From contig NC_088775.1 in assembly GCF_954871325.1 (NCBI RefSeq), positions 39,285,561 to 39,349,560 on the forward strand: DNA of 64,000 bases, read 5' to 3'. Each line of letters begins with the position of its first letter. Position 1 is the stretch's first letter. The notes below the pieces were generated by a model that saw nothing but the letters and a program-made list of their open reading frames with translations, had not been told where the DNA came from and searched no databases. Shown here in pieces: positions 26,601 to 41,600 of this stretch. Source of the stretch: Gordionus sp. m RMFG-2023 (Eukaryota > Nematomorpha > Gordioida > Chordodea > Parachordodidae). A program made the translations under genes and the position numbers.

Positions 26601-29600
26601 ATCCGCTCCATTGATAACGCTCGCCTCCTCCTTATTTTTCTCACCCTCGAACCCCCATCGTTCCCCGCAGATAATACCAACGTTTCTCTAATAGCATTAA
26701 CGGACCGTTTTTTGCGTTTGCAGGCTGATCGACTTGACTCTGTGAAACGCGAAGCTGTGGCCCTTAAACGAGGGGGAGCGTCCCTCAATCTGGGATGGTT
26801 CACTCTCCCGATTCCCGCGCTCCTTCACGCCAACCCTTCCGATCTTGTCAACATCTCGGACGAGCGCCTTCTCGAATCCTTCGTTTACAATGGCAGCATC
26901 TCGATCCGCATCCTTGACGCTTTCGCACAAAAACTGCATGCTAAATACGGCGATGATCGATATTTTCCCGCTTCATCTGCCGCTAAGGAATCTAAGACTG
27001 CCCGGTACATAAATATGGTTACTCTTCTAACCCTCAATGTCCGAATAGTGACAAGTCCTTTCTTTGCGCTAGCTCGCGTCAACGCCCATCGTGGTAAACG
27101 TGTTTGCTTCCCGATCTCCTATCAAAGGTTTTTCCCCTTATTTTCAACTTTTTTATATAAAAATATCTGAAAATTTTTAACTACTACACTCATATCTATT
27201 TTTTCCCAAAAGTGTAATATAAAATTATAATCGTTGGAGAAGAATAAATTTTGATTTTTGACTAGTTTCTGGAAGTGGAAATGGCAAAGAATCTTTCGAT
27301 ATTTTAAGATGTATATCTTACGATAATAACTAGCGTTGCTTTATATATTATATTTTAATCATTTTTGTTTAATCATTGTTTAATGTTTAGGTTTAAACAA
27401 ATTATCCGGACATCTAATTTCATTCTTTTAGCTTTTATTTTTGTTGGTCTATTCGATGTCTTAAATTATATTATGAAAATAATACTACGTTTAATTTTAA
27501 AGCCAAATTAATAAAAGAGTTGAGGAAAGATTGATAAAACATATGACATTATACAGAGAATTAATGGCAAGAAGTATTCCCGTCTGATATATCGGATATT
27601 GATAAATATTAAAAAATTTTCAGTGAAAAGATACATTCTTAGAAGGGAAATTAACTGCCAAACATTCTGTTTATAAAATATAATACACCCCTGCCATCCT
27701 CCACAGCAAAAGCTGTGTAGAGAGGTAAACTTTTAAATATTTTGAAAAAAAGTCAATTCAAATATATTTTAGAATATTAATTATTAATATATTTATAGCA
27801 TATTTATAAAAATTCTATCCGATTATTTATATGAATTTTAGGATTTGTGTAATACAATGTCGATTGATGAAATAAAAGGAAAGCAATTTATTCAATCCTT
27901 TTACATAGTAACTGTTTCGGTACTTTAAAAGAATAAAATAATGGCGTTACTATTCTTAAAAATCATCATAACGGAAATACTTTTTAAAGAAACTTAAACA
28001 TGTGGGCGTTACTATTTTTTGAGTAACGTAGACTAGTGATCTGCATCGGGCCTAATTTTTCAAGCCTGGTCCGGCCCGAAATTTTTTTATAAAAGTTATG
28101 CCAGCCCGAACGCGAATTTTTTTTAAAAAGTTTTGCCGGCATGGCCCGAACCCGAAATTTTTTTTAAAAAATTTATCGGCCCGGTCCGGCCCGAATTTAT
28201 TTAAATATAGAAATTAATTTTTATAATTACTCAAAATAAAAGACATATGTTATATGTTGTTTAGTTTCAATAAATAAAATAAAATATTTTTATTTTACAT
28301 AAAAAATTCAATATAAAATTGATAAATTTAGATATATTTAAAAAAAATTCCAAGGTCCGACCCGGCCCGAACCCGATTATTTTAAATAAAATTAGGCCCG
28401 TGCACGGCCCGAAGCCCGTTCGGACCGGGCCGGGCCTAACTTTGCAGATCTCTAACGTAGACAGCTCTAGACATTACATATTTCTCTATCTTTATTAGTT
28501 TTTATAATATTTGAGCCGCCACCAACTAAACTAGAAATAAAAGGAAACAATTTATTCAATCTTTTTACATAGTAATAGTTTCGGTACTTAAACAAAGTAA
28601 CGGCGTTACTATTCTTAAAAAGCATAAACATGGGCGTTGTTACGTTATTTTTCTGAGTAACATAGACAATTCTGAACATAACATTTTCCTCTATTAATGA
28701 TTTCCATTTTTCGAACCGCCACCAACTAAATTATATAGGCATATAGAGTTGGAAATTTTAATTTTTTAAAACTTAGGATCATTGGTTAAAAAATATTTTT
28801 TTGTAAGAATCAGGGTGATTGGAAATCTTTCAGAGCTATTTATCATGGAATTTCAATTATTTTTATTCCTCTATTTATTCCTAAACCTCGTAGATACGAT
28901 CCATCGATTGCCAGGCCCACCTACGAGGGCCATGCTCCCGATCACCGCTACGATATACAGGAACTTAAGACAAATCTCGGTCACTACGATGTCGCCAATT
29001 GGGGGTCCGCCATATTTTACCTTTCAGATTATCTTAACGCCCGAGAAACTCTTTCAGCTTCCGCAACAAATGATTCGCCTTTTTATTCGCTCGTTAAATG
29101 GGAAGATTCTATGGACACGCTACCTGCACATCAACCGCCAGCTAATCTAGATTTAGCCGAGCTCTTTAAAGCTTACGCCAATCATATTCAAGGCGAAACA
29201 TCAGCCCGACAAACCAACGAGGCCTCTAATAACATTATCAGGTCCAACCAGATACTCGTAAGTTTTTTTAAAAAAATGCAGTTTCACCTATAATGAATTT
29301 TCTGATGGTCGAATGCTATTAAACGAGCTATCAGGCCCTAATTATTGCCTCTATATTTACGAATTTATCGTTCAGTTTTTAGATTAAAATTTACATTATA
29401 TCTGGATTTAGATCGTTCTTTTTTCTTCTAAAATGCGAAAATTTTACTTATTGCTTGCGGATGAAGCAGGTTCAGCAATTAAATGCTGGTTATTTCTCGC
29501 CATTCAGTTCCACCTGATTTTTTTTAAACATTTATTGTTTTTATATCCGTTTCAATTGTGATATTCAATCAAAGAAAAATGAGAAATATAAAACTAATAT

Positions 29601-32600
29601 TTTACTGGACCACGGGTTGGGTTCCAATATTTTATTGATGAAGGATTAACCCTGCGGGAAAGCTTTTAAATTCAAATATAATTATCTTATTACCATTTAA
29701 TATTACCATTTTTTTTCACAAAATAACTGAATCTAAAAATATTTACATTTAGGACATTGTTCTACTTTACATTTAAATTATTATACTAAATCTGGCTTTT
29801 ACTTAGTTGACCAGTTCTAATGCGTTGGACTTAAAATTTACAATATTATTGAATTTACTTCCATCCTAGTTCATGCTTGTAATTTTCTTCTTTCATCAGA
29901 AATTATTGCTAATTCTAAATTTTATTTCTGGAGAAATATATAAAAAAAACATTATATATTTATATGAACTTTAAAACAGGATATGAATTTTGGTCGGCCT
30001 TTCGAACTTTTCCGTTACATCGAGCCCAATCTCATAATGGAGCATGATCCGTGGGAAATAGTTAACTGTCCTGTCCTTTCCTTTAATGAAACAGATTCTG
30101 ACACCGTTTTAGGTAAACTTCGTAATTTGAGTTGATTAATATCAGGGATCCTGAACAAAGGCATTTGCGCTACTGTTTCGTTTTTCTTGCTCAATAAAAT
30201 GTTTGTTCCAAGTTTTATTGGTTTTTATAATATAGATTAATTATTACATCTAAGTATTAATTATGACATTTCTGAAACTTTATTATTTATATATGTGCTG
30301 TGTTAATATAAATCTAAGTGTCGATAAATGCCACCTTTCAACAAACTTTGCAACAAAAGTAATGGCTATGATTTTTTTGGGCAGTAAATTAATCAAAACA
30401 GGCAGTGTTTTTATTATATGTGTATTTTTTTAATAATAATAATTAATGAATAAACATTCTGCTATATTGTTATTTTTTTGCGCATTCTGTTTATAAAAGT
30501 GTGCGATAATCTCTTCAGAATCTATTTTTAGTTGAATGATATTGACAGTTACCATCGCCGCAGGCTGACCTCTGATAAATTGGAAATTTTTGTATTTCTA
30601 AAATAAAATCTTCGATATATTAATGTTAAATATTATTTTAAATATTTATTTCAAATTTCATAATATATTTGTTTATTACTTATTATGTATATAGATTAAT
30701 GTTATATAAAAATGATTTAACAATAAAAATATTTTGCATACTTTTAGAATTGCAATAAAATTGAATATAAATATAATTCATCAAATGACATAAGTTATGG
30801 TGTATATAAATTATAGATATTACACTAAAAAAGAGTATATTAAAAATTAAAACCATTGGTAATCTTTACAGAATACAAAATTAGATATGATATCGAATCG
30901 GTAATCGGCCGATATCAATCGGATTGGATCGGCCTTCAAAAAGTGGTATCGGTACACCCCTAGTAAACATGTTAAATTAAAATTTCAGTGAAGATACCAT
31001 AGAAAAAATGTACCATAGAAAAGTAACAATTGTCATAATCGTTATTTAGAATATTTTCGATTTTTTTTGCTCAAATGATCTGGTTTTTAGCTCACGCCCT
31101 TCTATTTAATTGGGCGGGCTAGCTAAATTATTTTAACAAGTGCTAACGGACCTTTGAAAAATTTGAACAATGGGCGGTCTAACAAACTTTTATATTTACA
31201 ATTTATTAGGTAAACATTAAAAAATATATGCTTCTTAAATTTTTTTTAAATACCAAATTATCGATAACTGTGGATGTTATCGTCAGAAAAATTAGTGAGA
31301 TGAAAAAAAACTTCTTGGATTTGATTTGCAAATTATAAACAGCTTGTCAGAACGGTTTTCTGCGAAAAGAGAGCTTATTTTGAATGTGTAGGCATTTTGA
31401 TGAAAAAAAATAGTAAAGGTATTTCTGAAAAGGCCGTGTAAAAACTGACACAATTGGCAAATATATTGAGTATTAAATCACGTAACGAATTGTGTTCATT
31501 TGCCTGTGAATTTAAAGATTTAATAGCAGAATTAAATGAAACGGACGATGATATCGTATGTGCAGGTGAGTAGTATAATGAAAAAGTACAATAAGATAAT
31601 AACTCAGAATGTGAAATGTGATAATAAATGTAACAATTGTTTAATATGCGTGTATGAAATTCTTAAAAGATACAATATGCACACACAGGGGCGGACTGAC
31701 GACGCTACGGCCTCGTGGGTATTTATTATAGCGGCCTCATTTATACCCCCATTTTACCGGGTTCCTTTAAATGGCTTCTTTGATTTACATAATTTTTATT
31801 ACTTCTTATTTTTTGAAAATAAGTTCAAACGATTTACATTTTTATTAAAAATTAATAGTATTTTACGATAATCATATATTATATTTTTAAAAAATGCATA
31901 TATCTAAAATCATATTCATTACCTATATAAAATAATATTCATTGCACATATATATTTTATATTAGATTTACAACGATGTTGCACTTGCACTTTTATAAAA
32001 TCAGGACCGATCATATTGTAAATTATATTAATAAGATTCTAATAAATAGTGAAGGTCACGGTCCGGTCTTTGGTCCGGACTGGACCTATATCCTCGGACC
32101 GGACCACGGTCCTTAAGAAAAAGATCGATCCAGACCGTAATCCTAAAAAAAACCGGTCCAGGACCGGTTTTTTTATTTGTTTAAAAAACATTTTTTTTTT
32201 AACCTAATTTAATTTGTTTTATCATTTTATTAAATAGTATTATATAAACAATAAAATTTATCCAATGGTATTGAAGAAAGTGATTTTGTGCTTGTGGAGG
32301 GCATATTAAAATTAAGAGTAGATTGTGTTTTTGAGATATTTTCACCATTAGAAGTATATATTTTATGTTTTATCAGATGTCTGCTTAAGGTACCTAATTA
32401 TTTTATTAAGAATAAGGTTAAGTTATTTTGACAATGAATTATTCAGACAGTTTTTTAAGAAAAAATGAATTATATAAATAATAACCAAAATATTTTAATA
32501 ATAATACTGCTTATTTTGATTAATTTATTTCTTAAAAAATTATAAACAATTATTTTGTTACTTGTTGCTGACGATACATTAAATTTGGCACTGCAGTGAA

Positions 32601-35600
32601 CACATACTCAAATGTTTCTTGGACAAACTTATGGTTTTCATATTGTGAAATAAAAATTAACAAAATCTAAAATAACTCATCTAGAAAAATATATAAAATA
32701 AAATATACAAAATCATATTAAACTTAAATAATAATAAAAGACCGGTCCGGACCGTAAAAGATAAAAAGACCGGTTCGGACCATGGTCCTAAAAAATGAGG
32801 AAAATATATAATTTTTACGTTAATAAATCTCTCATTTACTTTGAAACTCTGCGCAAATATACATTTAGGAGGAATATCTTCTAGTTCAATATACACTAAT
32901 AGTTCTCGTTCAACTGACATCATTAAAAGTGCTTCTAATTTTTCTTGGTCAATAATAGCTCTCAGCTTATTTTTATGATTTTAATTTACCAAATGCTTTC
33001 TCGCAATTAACCTGCGTTAAATGACAAAGTTAAAATGTATTCAAAATAAATTAGTGTCACTGTATGCATATTGTATCTTTTAAGAATTTCATACACGCAT
33101 ATTAAACACTTGTTACATTTATTATCACACTCTGAGTTATTATCATATTGTAATATTCAATCGTCTTCATTTGACTCCTCACTTATATGGACAATATCAT
33201 CGTCCGTTTAATTTAATTCTGCTACCAAATCTCAGAATACACTGGAAAATGAACATAATTCGTTATGAAATTTAACACTCAAATATATATATACCAATTA
33301 TGCCAGTTTTTCCAAGGCCTTTTCAGAAATGCCTTTACTATTTATTTCATCAAAATGTCTTGGATGCAAATATTGCACATTCAAGATAAGCTCTCAATTC
33401 GCAGAAAGCCGTTCCGACAAGCTTTTTATTATTTGATCAATTATAGGACGATATAGTTAGAACCTATAAAGGTCAATCGATTCTTGAAGACGTTCATCTT
33501 GGTATTTGTCACTATATATTCTCTTCGCTCGACCTATTTTATTTTGACAGAGCATTCTGTACCCTGATATCTCTGGGAGCTTTAAATATAAAAGTGTTTC
33601 ATTTAAAATAAGAAGCCATTTTATTGCTTTATTTTGAATCGATGATACAGAAGATTTAGCATCTTCTTTCATTTTCCATGCCGACAAAGTACCTAATTTT
33701 TTAATTTGAAGATATGACAATGGCCCCAATTATAGCTGTACTTAGAGTCTTAAATTTATATAAATTATCAAGTTTTTGTCTCAAATTATTTATTATCTAT
33801 TTATAAATTGAAGTGCCTTTATCGTTATTGAGAGCAAGCTCTCTTTACCATATATCCATCTAAGGGCTTTTTCACGTGCTCACCACCTTATCTCACCTAT
33901 TTTTTGCAGCCTTCTCAACTTATTTTGGCCAGATGAATTATTCTGTTTCAATCAAGCATCCATCCTTTTATCTGATTCACCGACCTGGATTTTATTTGAT
34001 TTCAATGAATTAAGAATAAGAAATGTTGGCTATATTATTTCTACAATAAATTAATGTATAAAAATATAATATAATAATATAATCAAAACTTAGCTTTCAC
34101 TCTACTCGAACGGAAGCGTTTTCACTTCATTTGAAAAAAAAACAACAAATAAAGTAATGATGTGTAACTCAAGCGACGTTATTGATATATTATGCATTAA
34201 AATATAGTAAACGACATGACAATTCTCAAGGAATGTGATATTCAAATCAAAGAGATATCATTAAAAATAAATGTGAACATAATAATATTTTTTTTCTAAT
34301 CGGCCTCTATTTTGATATTTCCTCTGATCGGTCTCAAAAATCGATATTTTCTCGCGGCCTCGTGGGAAAAATGCCCACCTGGTCTTATGCCAGTCCGCCC
34401 CTGTGCACACAAGTGCTTACACTAATTTATTTTTGAACATATGAATACATTTTAACTTTGTCATTTACGCAAGTTAATTGTGAGAAAACATTTATTAAAT
34501 TAAAAATGATAAAAAATAGGCCAAGAACTATTATAGCCGAAGAAAAATTAGGATCGTTTTTAATGTTAATTGAATGAGAACTTTTAGTGGAGATTGAAGA
34601 AGATATTCTTGTTTATTTGCACAAAGGTTTAAAGTTAATGAGATTTATTAACGTAAAAATTATATATTATTTTAATTCTTTTATTTAAAAAATCATGTAA
34701 TTCAATTAAAAAAAAATATTTAAAAAATAAATAAATAATAGGAACACTTTTGAACACAGAAAAATTGGATTCATTATTATTTTTGCATAATAACAAATAA
34801 TATGAATAAATATTTTTTTTATATTATCATAAATATTTTGATCATAATTTAAATCGATTATTTTTTTTATGCTTACTAAATTATGAAATTAGTAAGGGTG
34901 TAGCGTTGAAACTGAATCATTTATTTGTTATTAGATGCTTAAAAAATTTGAAGAATGGGCATATTTAAATTTTATATGGGGGGGGGGCGAGCGTGGTTTA
35001 TTTTTTTTTATATGGGCGGGGCAAGACGAAAAGTCTATAAAAATTATTTAAATTTTATTTCATATTTTTTCTCCATGATTAAATATCCCTTATAACAATA
35101 ACTAAAAATTCTGCATTCTTCTATGATAAAAAAATTCAAAGGAAGACACATTTAATTTAATTTATTAATAAATAAACGTACACATAATATAAAGATATTT
35201 TTATAATATGCGGTTACCATACAAAAAATATATAGATTTAAATAATGTTAACATAGTGTCATTATAAAAGTTCAATGTCCCAGCAATCAATAGATAAACA
35301 TTGCTTCAGGGTGATGGATGAAAGCAGTTACGTTTTTTAGTCATCCACCGCTTTGCTAAAAATTCTTTCACTTGCAACATTCGTAATTTGCTGAGCCAAA
35401 AAGTCTCTGGACATAAAAACAAAGTTGAATATATTGAGCTGTTTTTAAGCCATCAATCGAGTACATTGGTTGTCGGACTAGCTACTTCCTCTTTTAAATA
35501 TGTATCTATTTCATCTGTTACATGATGTGGAAATTCATAAATAGCCCTTAATAATAAAGACAAATATATATACCTATGTAATCATATTTACCTTCATAGT

Positions 35601-38600
35601 TTTTTATATATAAGCACAGAATAAGGCATGGCTTCATTATAGGGCTCATTGTTATAATACACTGACGATCCGGACATTTTACTCTTATATTTCACGTATA
35701 ACGTTTCGAAATTTTTAAAATAAACAGGATTATTTATAAATTTAGGCAAAAATTTTTCTGTCTTTGGGTCTAACAAACACGATATATAGTTTGATAGAGT
35801 ATTCATGTGTTCCATTTATATCTTTAATTTTTTTAACATAACACTAGCAGCATTTTTTAATATTTCATTTTCATGATTTTCACTAACATCTTCCAGTGTT
35901 TATACAATTTCATCTATAAATAAAATTGCCGACCCAATTGTAGAATTTGTATCTGAGGATATTTCTTGGGTAATATTGTAGAATGGTTTCAAAAATATTT
36001 CAATATCTATTAAATATTTGGCCTCTTCATTATTTATAATAATTTGATTAGGAAGGCTGCCCTTCTTGCGTAAATTATTTACAACATGAATATTCTATAA
36101 ATATAAAATAATTTTAAAAAAGTTGTTATTACTTTGGTAATTGTGGAAATCATTAAGAATTTGGAATTCCATCTTGTGATGACATCTAGTGGTATACGAG
36201 TCCCACCTGATAATTCCATGTATTCTTCATAAATTTGGAAGAATTATGTAATTTTTTAACAATTTATTTAATTTGTCTAATTTTTGATTCAAAGTATTCA
36301 TTCCTGCGCTCACTATTATATTTAATATATGAGCCAAACATCTATGGCTATATAAACAAGATCCATATTTATCCATATAAAATTTTGTCGTAATTGACAC
36401 AGATGATAGGAAATTTTTGGCATTATCGATTGTTATCGACATTATTTTATCCTGAATCCCAAATGTTTGGAGAGAGGGTAATAAATTATTTGATATTTCC
36501 TCACACGTATGTGGATGAGGTAAATCTATGAGATCAAGTAGGTGATTCACAAATTTTCAATCTATCAATGTATGAATTGTCGTTGAACAATAAGATAAGG
36601 AATTTATTCCCATCTAAATGTCCGTTGTTAAGATGATTTTGCTATTTACCTGTTTAAAGTCTTTAATAATTTTATTTCTAGATTTTTGAAATAAATCATT
36701 TACGTATCGGGCAGCCGTTTGCCTGCACATTTCTTCTCATTTTTAAATATAAATGAGAAGATATCTCTGAAATACGGAGATTCTATTTTGTTAAATGATA
36801 AGTTGCTTTTTATTACATATCTCATTATCAATTTGTTCAATTGAATATTTTCGTGTGGGACCAATTTTCTTATCCCTACTAATGAATTTGATTTTTTGTT
36901 ATTATTTTCTAGATGCGAATGTGATTTAGTGATATATCTTTTTAAATTTGCTAAATATAAAAATTATAGTCATATATAAAATTTTAAAATTATGTACTTG
37001 AGGCTCTATTTACACATAATATGTATTGCAATGTATACATTTCCGACGAGATTTCGTCGGAGTCATCTTATCCTAGAAATACTCAACTTTCTAGATGTAG
37101 ATATTTCCGAAATTTGTGATAAATCACTTATATTAACATCTTGAAGGCTCTATCTATATATTATTTATATAATAAAAAATATATTTTATCTTTTAAAATT
37201 GATTCTTTGTTATTATACAAAAAGGTTATATTAAATTATATTTTTTTAAAAAATTGTTAAATATGACTATCGAAATATATTACATCCGAATCTGTGTCAA
37301 ACCCACGAATATTGATTCCTTCATTGTTTATGACTTCATAACTATTTTCTTCTGCATTGTAAATAATATTAACTAAGGTCTTTTGATTCTATAAAGTATT
37401 GTGCATAGTTAGTGTCTTAGTCGAAACTGAGCCAAGTTTTGGGCGTAAAAATCGACCCAAACTGACTCTGGTAGGAACCGATGCATACTTAAAAGGATCG
37501 AGATCGATAGAATTAAATATACAAGTAAGAATTTAATAAATAGATTAGAAAAATGGGTTATTCGATATGGTATTCCACATCAAATTGTAACCGACAATGG
37601 TTCACAATTTATTTTAAATGAATTTAATAAATGGTGTAAAAGCAAGAATATATAACATTTAAAAACTACACCGTATCATCCAAGAAGTAATAGTAGAAAG
37701 ATGCATTCAGAATAAAAAATCGATATTTTGCAAATAGAGAACAAACGAATAATGGGGAAAAATGCTTAAATGAAGGGCTATTTACATATAGAAATTCAGA
37801 ACACTCATCAACAGGGCGAATACCAGCAATACTATTTATGGAAAAAAGACTAAATACATTATTGGAGCGGATCAAGCCTTCTATTATTGAAAAATTAGAA
37901 ACATCTGTATAAAACCTAACTAGTTGGATAAAGAAATACATATTTATTCTGACGAAAACGATTTAGTTTGGGTAAAAACCCAATTGAAAAAGGATGGCAT
38001 AAAGGAAAGATAATAAATCAACAAGCTAAATTCTCTTACCGACTACTAACAAGGGAAGAACCAGTTGAACTCAAATCAAAATAACAGATGACAATATAAA
38101 GTTAGAAGAAGTTAAAACAGTAAAAAAAATGGAACTAAGTCAAGAATGAATTCTATCCAACGAGGGAACGAAAGCCAACAAAAATTTTAATAAACCCCAT
38201 TTTTTGGGTCTGGCCTAATATTTTTTAAGAAAATTATGGCCCGGTCGGGTGGGCCTTAGAAATTTTTTTAAATATATAAATTTATCAATTTTATGATGAA
38301 TTTCTTATGTAAAATAAATATTTGATTTTATTTATAGAAACTAGACGCCATATAACATATATCGTTTAATTTGAGTAATTATAAAAATTAATTTCTATTA
38401 AATAAATTCGGGCCGGGGAAAACTTTTTTAAAAATATTTTGGGCCTGGCTTGAAAAATTAGGCCCGATGCAGATCACTAATTCAAAGCTATTTGAATATT
38501 ATATGTTTGTTATACTTTCCTATATTTAATATTAGTGAGGTCAATATAATAAACAAAATATTAGAAGTTTAATTACAAGTATATAGATAAGAATTTAAAA

Positions 38601-41600
38601 TAGAGACACCAATTGTTTTGACTATAAAAGAGTCGACTTGAGTTAATCAACTAATTCTAATTAACAACACTATGTACTGTTGTTAAATGGTAGCCAGGCC
38701 AGCCCTAAAGTTAGCCAGTTTTTTAATCTAAAAAAGCCGGTTCATTTGTCACATGAGTCGACTGTAGCCCAACCCGTGCGCTATTTTTGAATAAAATATT
38801 TTTACTCTTTTTCTAAATTGGTATCATATTAAGTAACTCCTGAACCGGTTTGAGCCCGGGCCGAATTTTTAACAACACTAATTGGGTATAATAATTAAAA
38901 TTATATATAATAAAAATTAAAAATTACATCATCTTCCTCTTTCTGTTGAGAATCCATTATAGTATTAGTATTTTCTAACTCCAAGTATCTAAATAAGGTT
39001 TTTGATTTTATAAAACATTGGGTTCATTAATTTAAATATAAAATTAATATAAATTACATTATCCTCCTCTTTCTCTTGAGAATCCATTATTTTACTGGCA
39101 TTTGAGCTTGAGGTAGATAAAGATATATTACTCATTATAATTGTAAAATTTATTTTAAAAAAGTGATTTATTTTTGGGAAAAGAAACGGGAGAAGGATTG
39201 GTTACTTATTATTTAAAATAAATTTAAAAAAATTTTTTTTTTAATAAATATAATATTAATATTACATTGAAATAATATAAAGAACCAAAAAATCTTGCTA
39301 AATTATTGTTACAAATTAAATAACAAAGGGAGAGAGAGACGGGGTAGGCATTGGTCATTTATTTTCTAAAATAATCATTTTAAAAAATATACAAAAAAAT
39401 AATGGTGCTAGCTAGACCCTAAAATATTTCAAAATTAAAATAATAAATAAAATCTCAAAATGTGGTGATATTTTATTATATGAAATTAAAAATAATATTG
39501 ACAATTTAGGGGAAATGTGCCATGAATTAGTGATCTGCATCGGGCCTAATTCTTCAAGCCCGGCCCGGCCCGAAATTTTTTTAAATATAGAAATTAATTT
39601 TTATAATTACTTAAAATAAAAGACATATGTAATATAGCGTTTAGTTTCGATAAATTAAATCAAAAATTTTTATTTTCATAAAAAATTCAATATAAAATTG
39701 ATAAATAATTTAGATATATTTAATAAAATTTTCAAGATCCGACCCGACCCGGCCCTACTTTGCAGATCTCTACCATGATTGACCATGAATGGCTATGTTT
39801 TTGCTTTTTTGAAAAAAAATTGTTAAGATTTAGGTTTAACCAAACAAATTTTATACTAATGTGTAACCTGATTATTAATCTTTAAAAAAAATTTGAATCA
39901 AAGCTCTATAATAGTTTATGAGATAGATGAGGTAAGAATTATATTATATATATGAAATAATATAATATGAAATAATATAATATGAAATACTTGTAAAAGA
40001 CCTATGCTAATTCTACATTTTTTAGTTATATATATAAAAAATTAATTATAAACTAATTTAATTAGTATGATCTCAATTTACCATCATCTGTTTAATGATA
40101 ATATTATAAATTAATATCTTAATTATCTTTTTGCTAAACATTCTTAAGCTTGTTCATCATTTGAAATTTCACCCAATACATAAGCATCAGGCCGACCCGG
40201 GGTTCAGACGGGGTCGTGTCGTGTAACGATTTAATAAACAAGTTGATAATTAAATATTTTTTTATTGTAATAATAATAATCACTGATAGAGGGCGGGTCT
40301 AAGGTCTTGGGGGGTCAGGAATAATTTATCAAAACAAAATATCGATATATGGGTAAAATATAATCTAAATATCTTTAGATTGAAAGTATTCATTTTTTAT
40401 CTTGATGGGTATGACTTGGTTTTGGAGGTGGATGGGGGGGGGGGGGGGGTGAAAAATAATATTTTTTGATATGGAAAAATATTTTTTGTAATAATAATAA
40501 TGATCACTCATACAGGGAGGGTATAGGTCTTGGGGGGTCAGGTATATTTTTATTAACACAAAATATCGATATGGGTAGTGTTGTTTAATTGGTTGGTTGT
40601 GTAAATCCCAAACCCAAGGTTTGGGTCTAATAAAATCACTGCGATCTACATTAGCAATATTTATATAAGAAATAAGCCAGCATTAACTCGAACCCCATAA
40701 ATAATGTTTTCAAATATTTTAATAAAAAATTATTTATCAATAATATCGAACTTAAATAGGAAAATCCTGCAAGCAACTCAGCTTATGACTAAAAAATTTT
40801 TAATCGGGGCCACTTACTTAGGGCTTGGAAATAATTAAAATGAATTATTATGTAGGTTTGCTTATAGATTATTTCTATACCATCCTGATCTTAGTTCAGA
40901 ATTAGATACGAACTTTCTGACCGGATTTATTTAATTTCATCAACTAGAGTATGATAATTTAATAATATATTTAATTAAAATATAATTTTTATTTTCGGGT
41001 TTTTAATAATAAAATTAAGTATCTGTAGCTAATTTTTTTAATAAAATTCCCTATTTTCTTATGTGATAAAAAAAGTAAATTATATATTTCTACATGATTT
41101 TAAAATCTAAAATAAAGATCTGATTGATATTAACGAGTGGCTTATCGTCTCTAGTTTCTATAAATATAATAAAATATTTTTATTTTACATAAAAAATTCA
41201 ACATAAAATTGATTAATTTAGATCTATTTAAAAATATTTCCGTCAACATTCTCGATGGAAACAGTTATAATTATAAATATGATGATTAATTTCTATTTTT
41301 TTAGATTTCGGAAGAAAAGGAAGTTTTTCAAAAAAATTTCAAAAACACATTTGTTTTCAATTATAATTTTATTCGTATTTGTAAATATCATCATCGTCAT
41401 CGCTTTTCTTATTATGTATAATATAATTATAATAACCATATTAAAACTGAAACAGAAAATAAAATATAAAAATGAAATCAGATAATTATTAATTACTAAT
41501 TTATTAAATTAGTTTTTCAAACTTCAAAGATATGTATGATATAGATCGAATTTCTTTTTCGATATATCATATCGTATGTGAGTTAAAGAGGTTGTGAAAT

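Larger units (their letters stand above)
31686..34403 (-). mobile_element. hAT transposon with CAGGGGCGGACTG ends
   Basis: 2718 bp. Its ends are CAGGGGCGGACTG and its exact complement CAGTCCGCCCCTG, with perfect 8-bp duplication TGCACACA (31678-31685 and 34404-34411). The ends also share GCGGCCTCGTGGG-type blocks. The minus strand codes a ZMYM1-like hAT transposase in pieces: RWWAREKALRWIYGKESLLS (about 33880), then 33457-33729, then the C-terminal MMSVERELLVYIELEDIPP (32681-32923). A further insertion with GGTCCGGACC-type ends lies inside (about 32035-32800). Confidence 0.88.
31300..34690 (+). mobile_element. Older hAT copy hosting a hAT of its own family
   Basis: The + strand flanks 31440-31677 and 34412-34690 are homologous to the minus strand of the inserted element (about 33250 down to 32800). 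Shared blocks include AAACGGACGATGATAT, GTATGAAATTCTTAAAAGAT and GAGATTTATTAACGTAAAAA. Hence a hAT jumped into another copy of the same family in opposite orientation. Outer ends are not defined. Confidence 0.7.
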
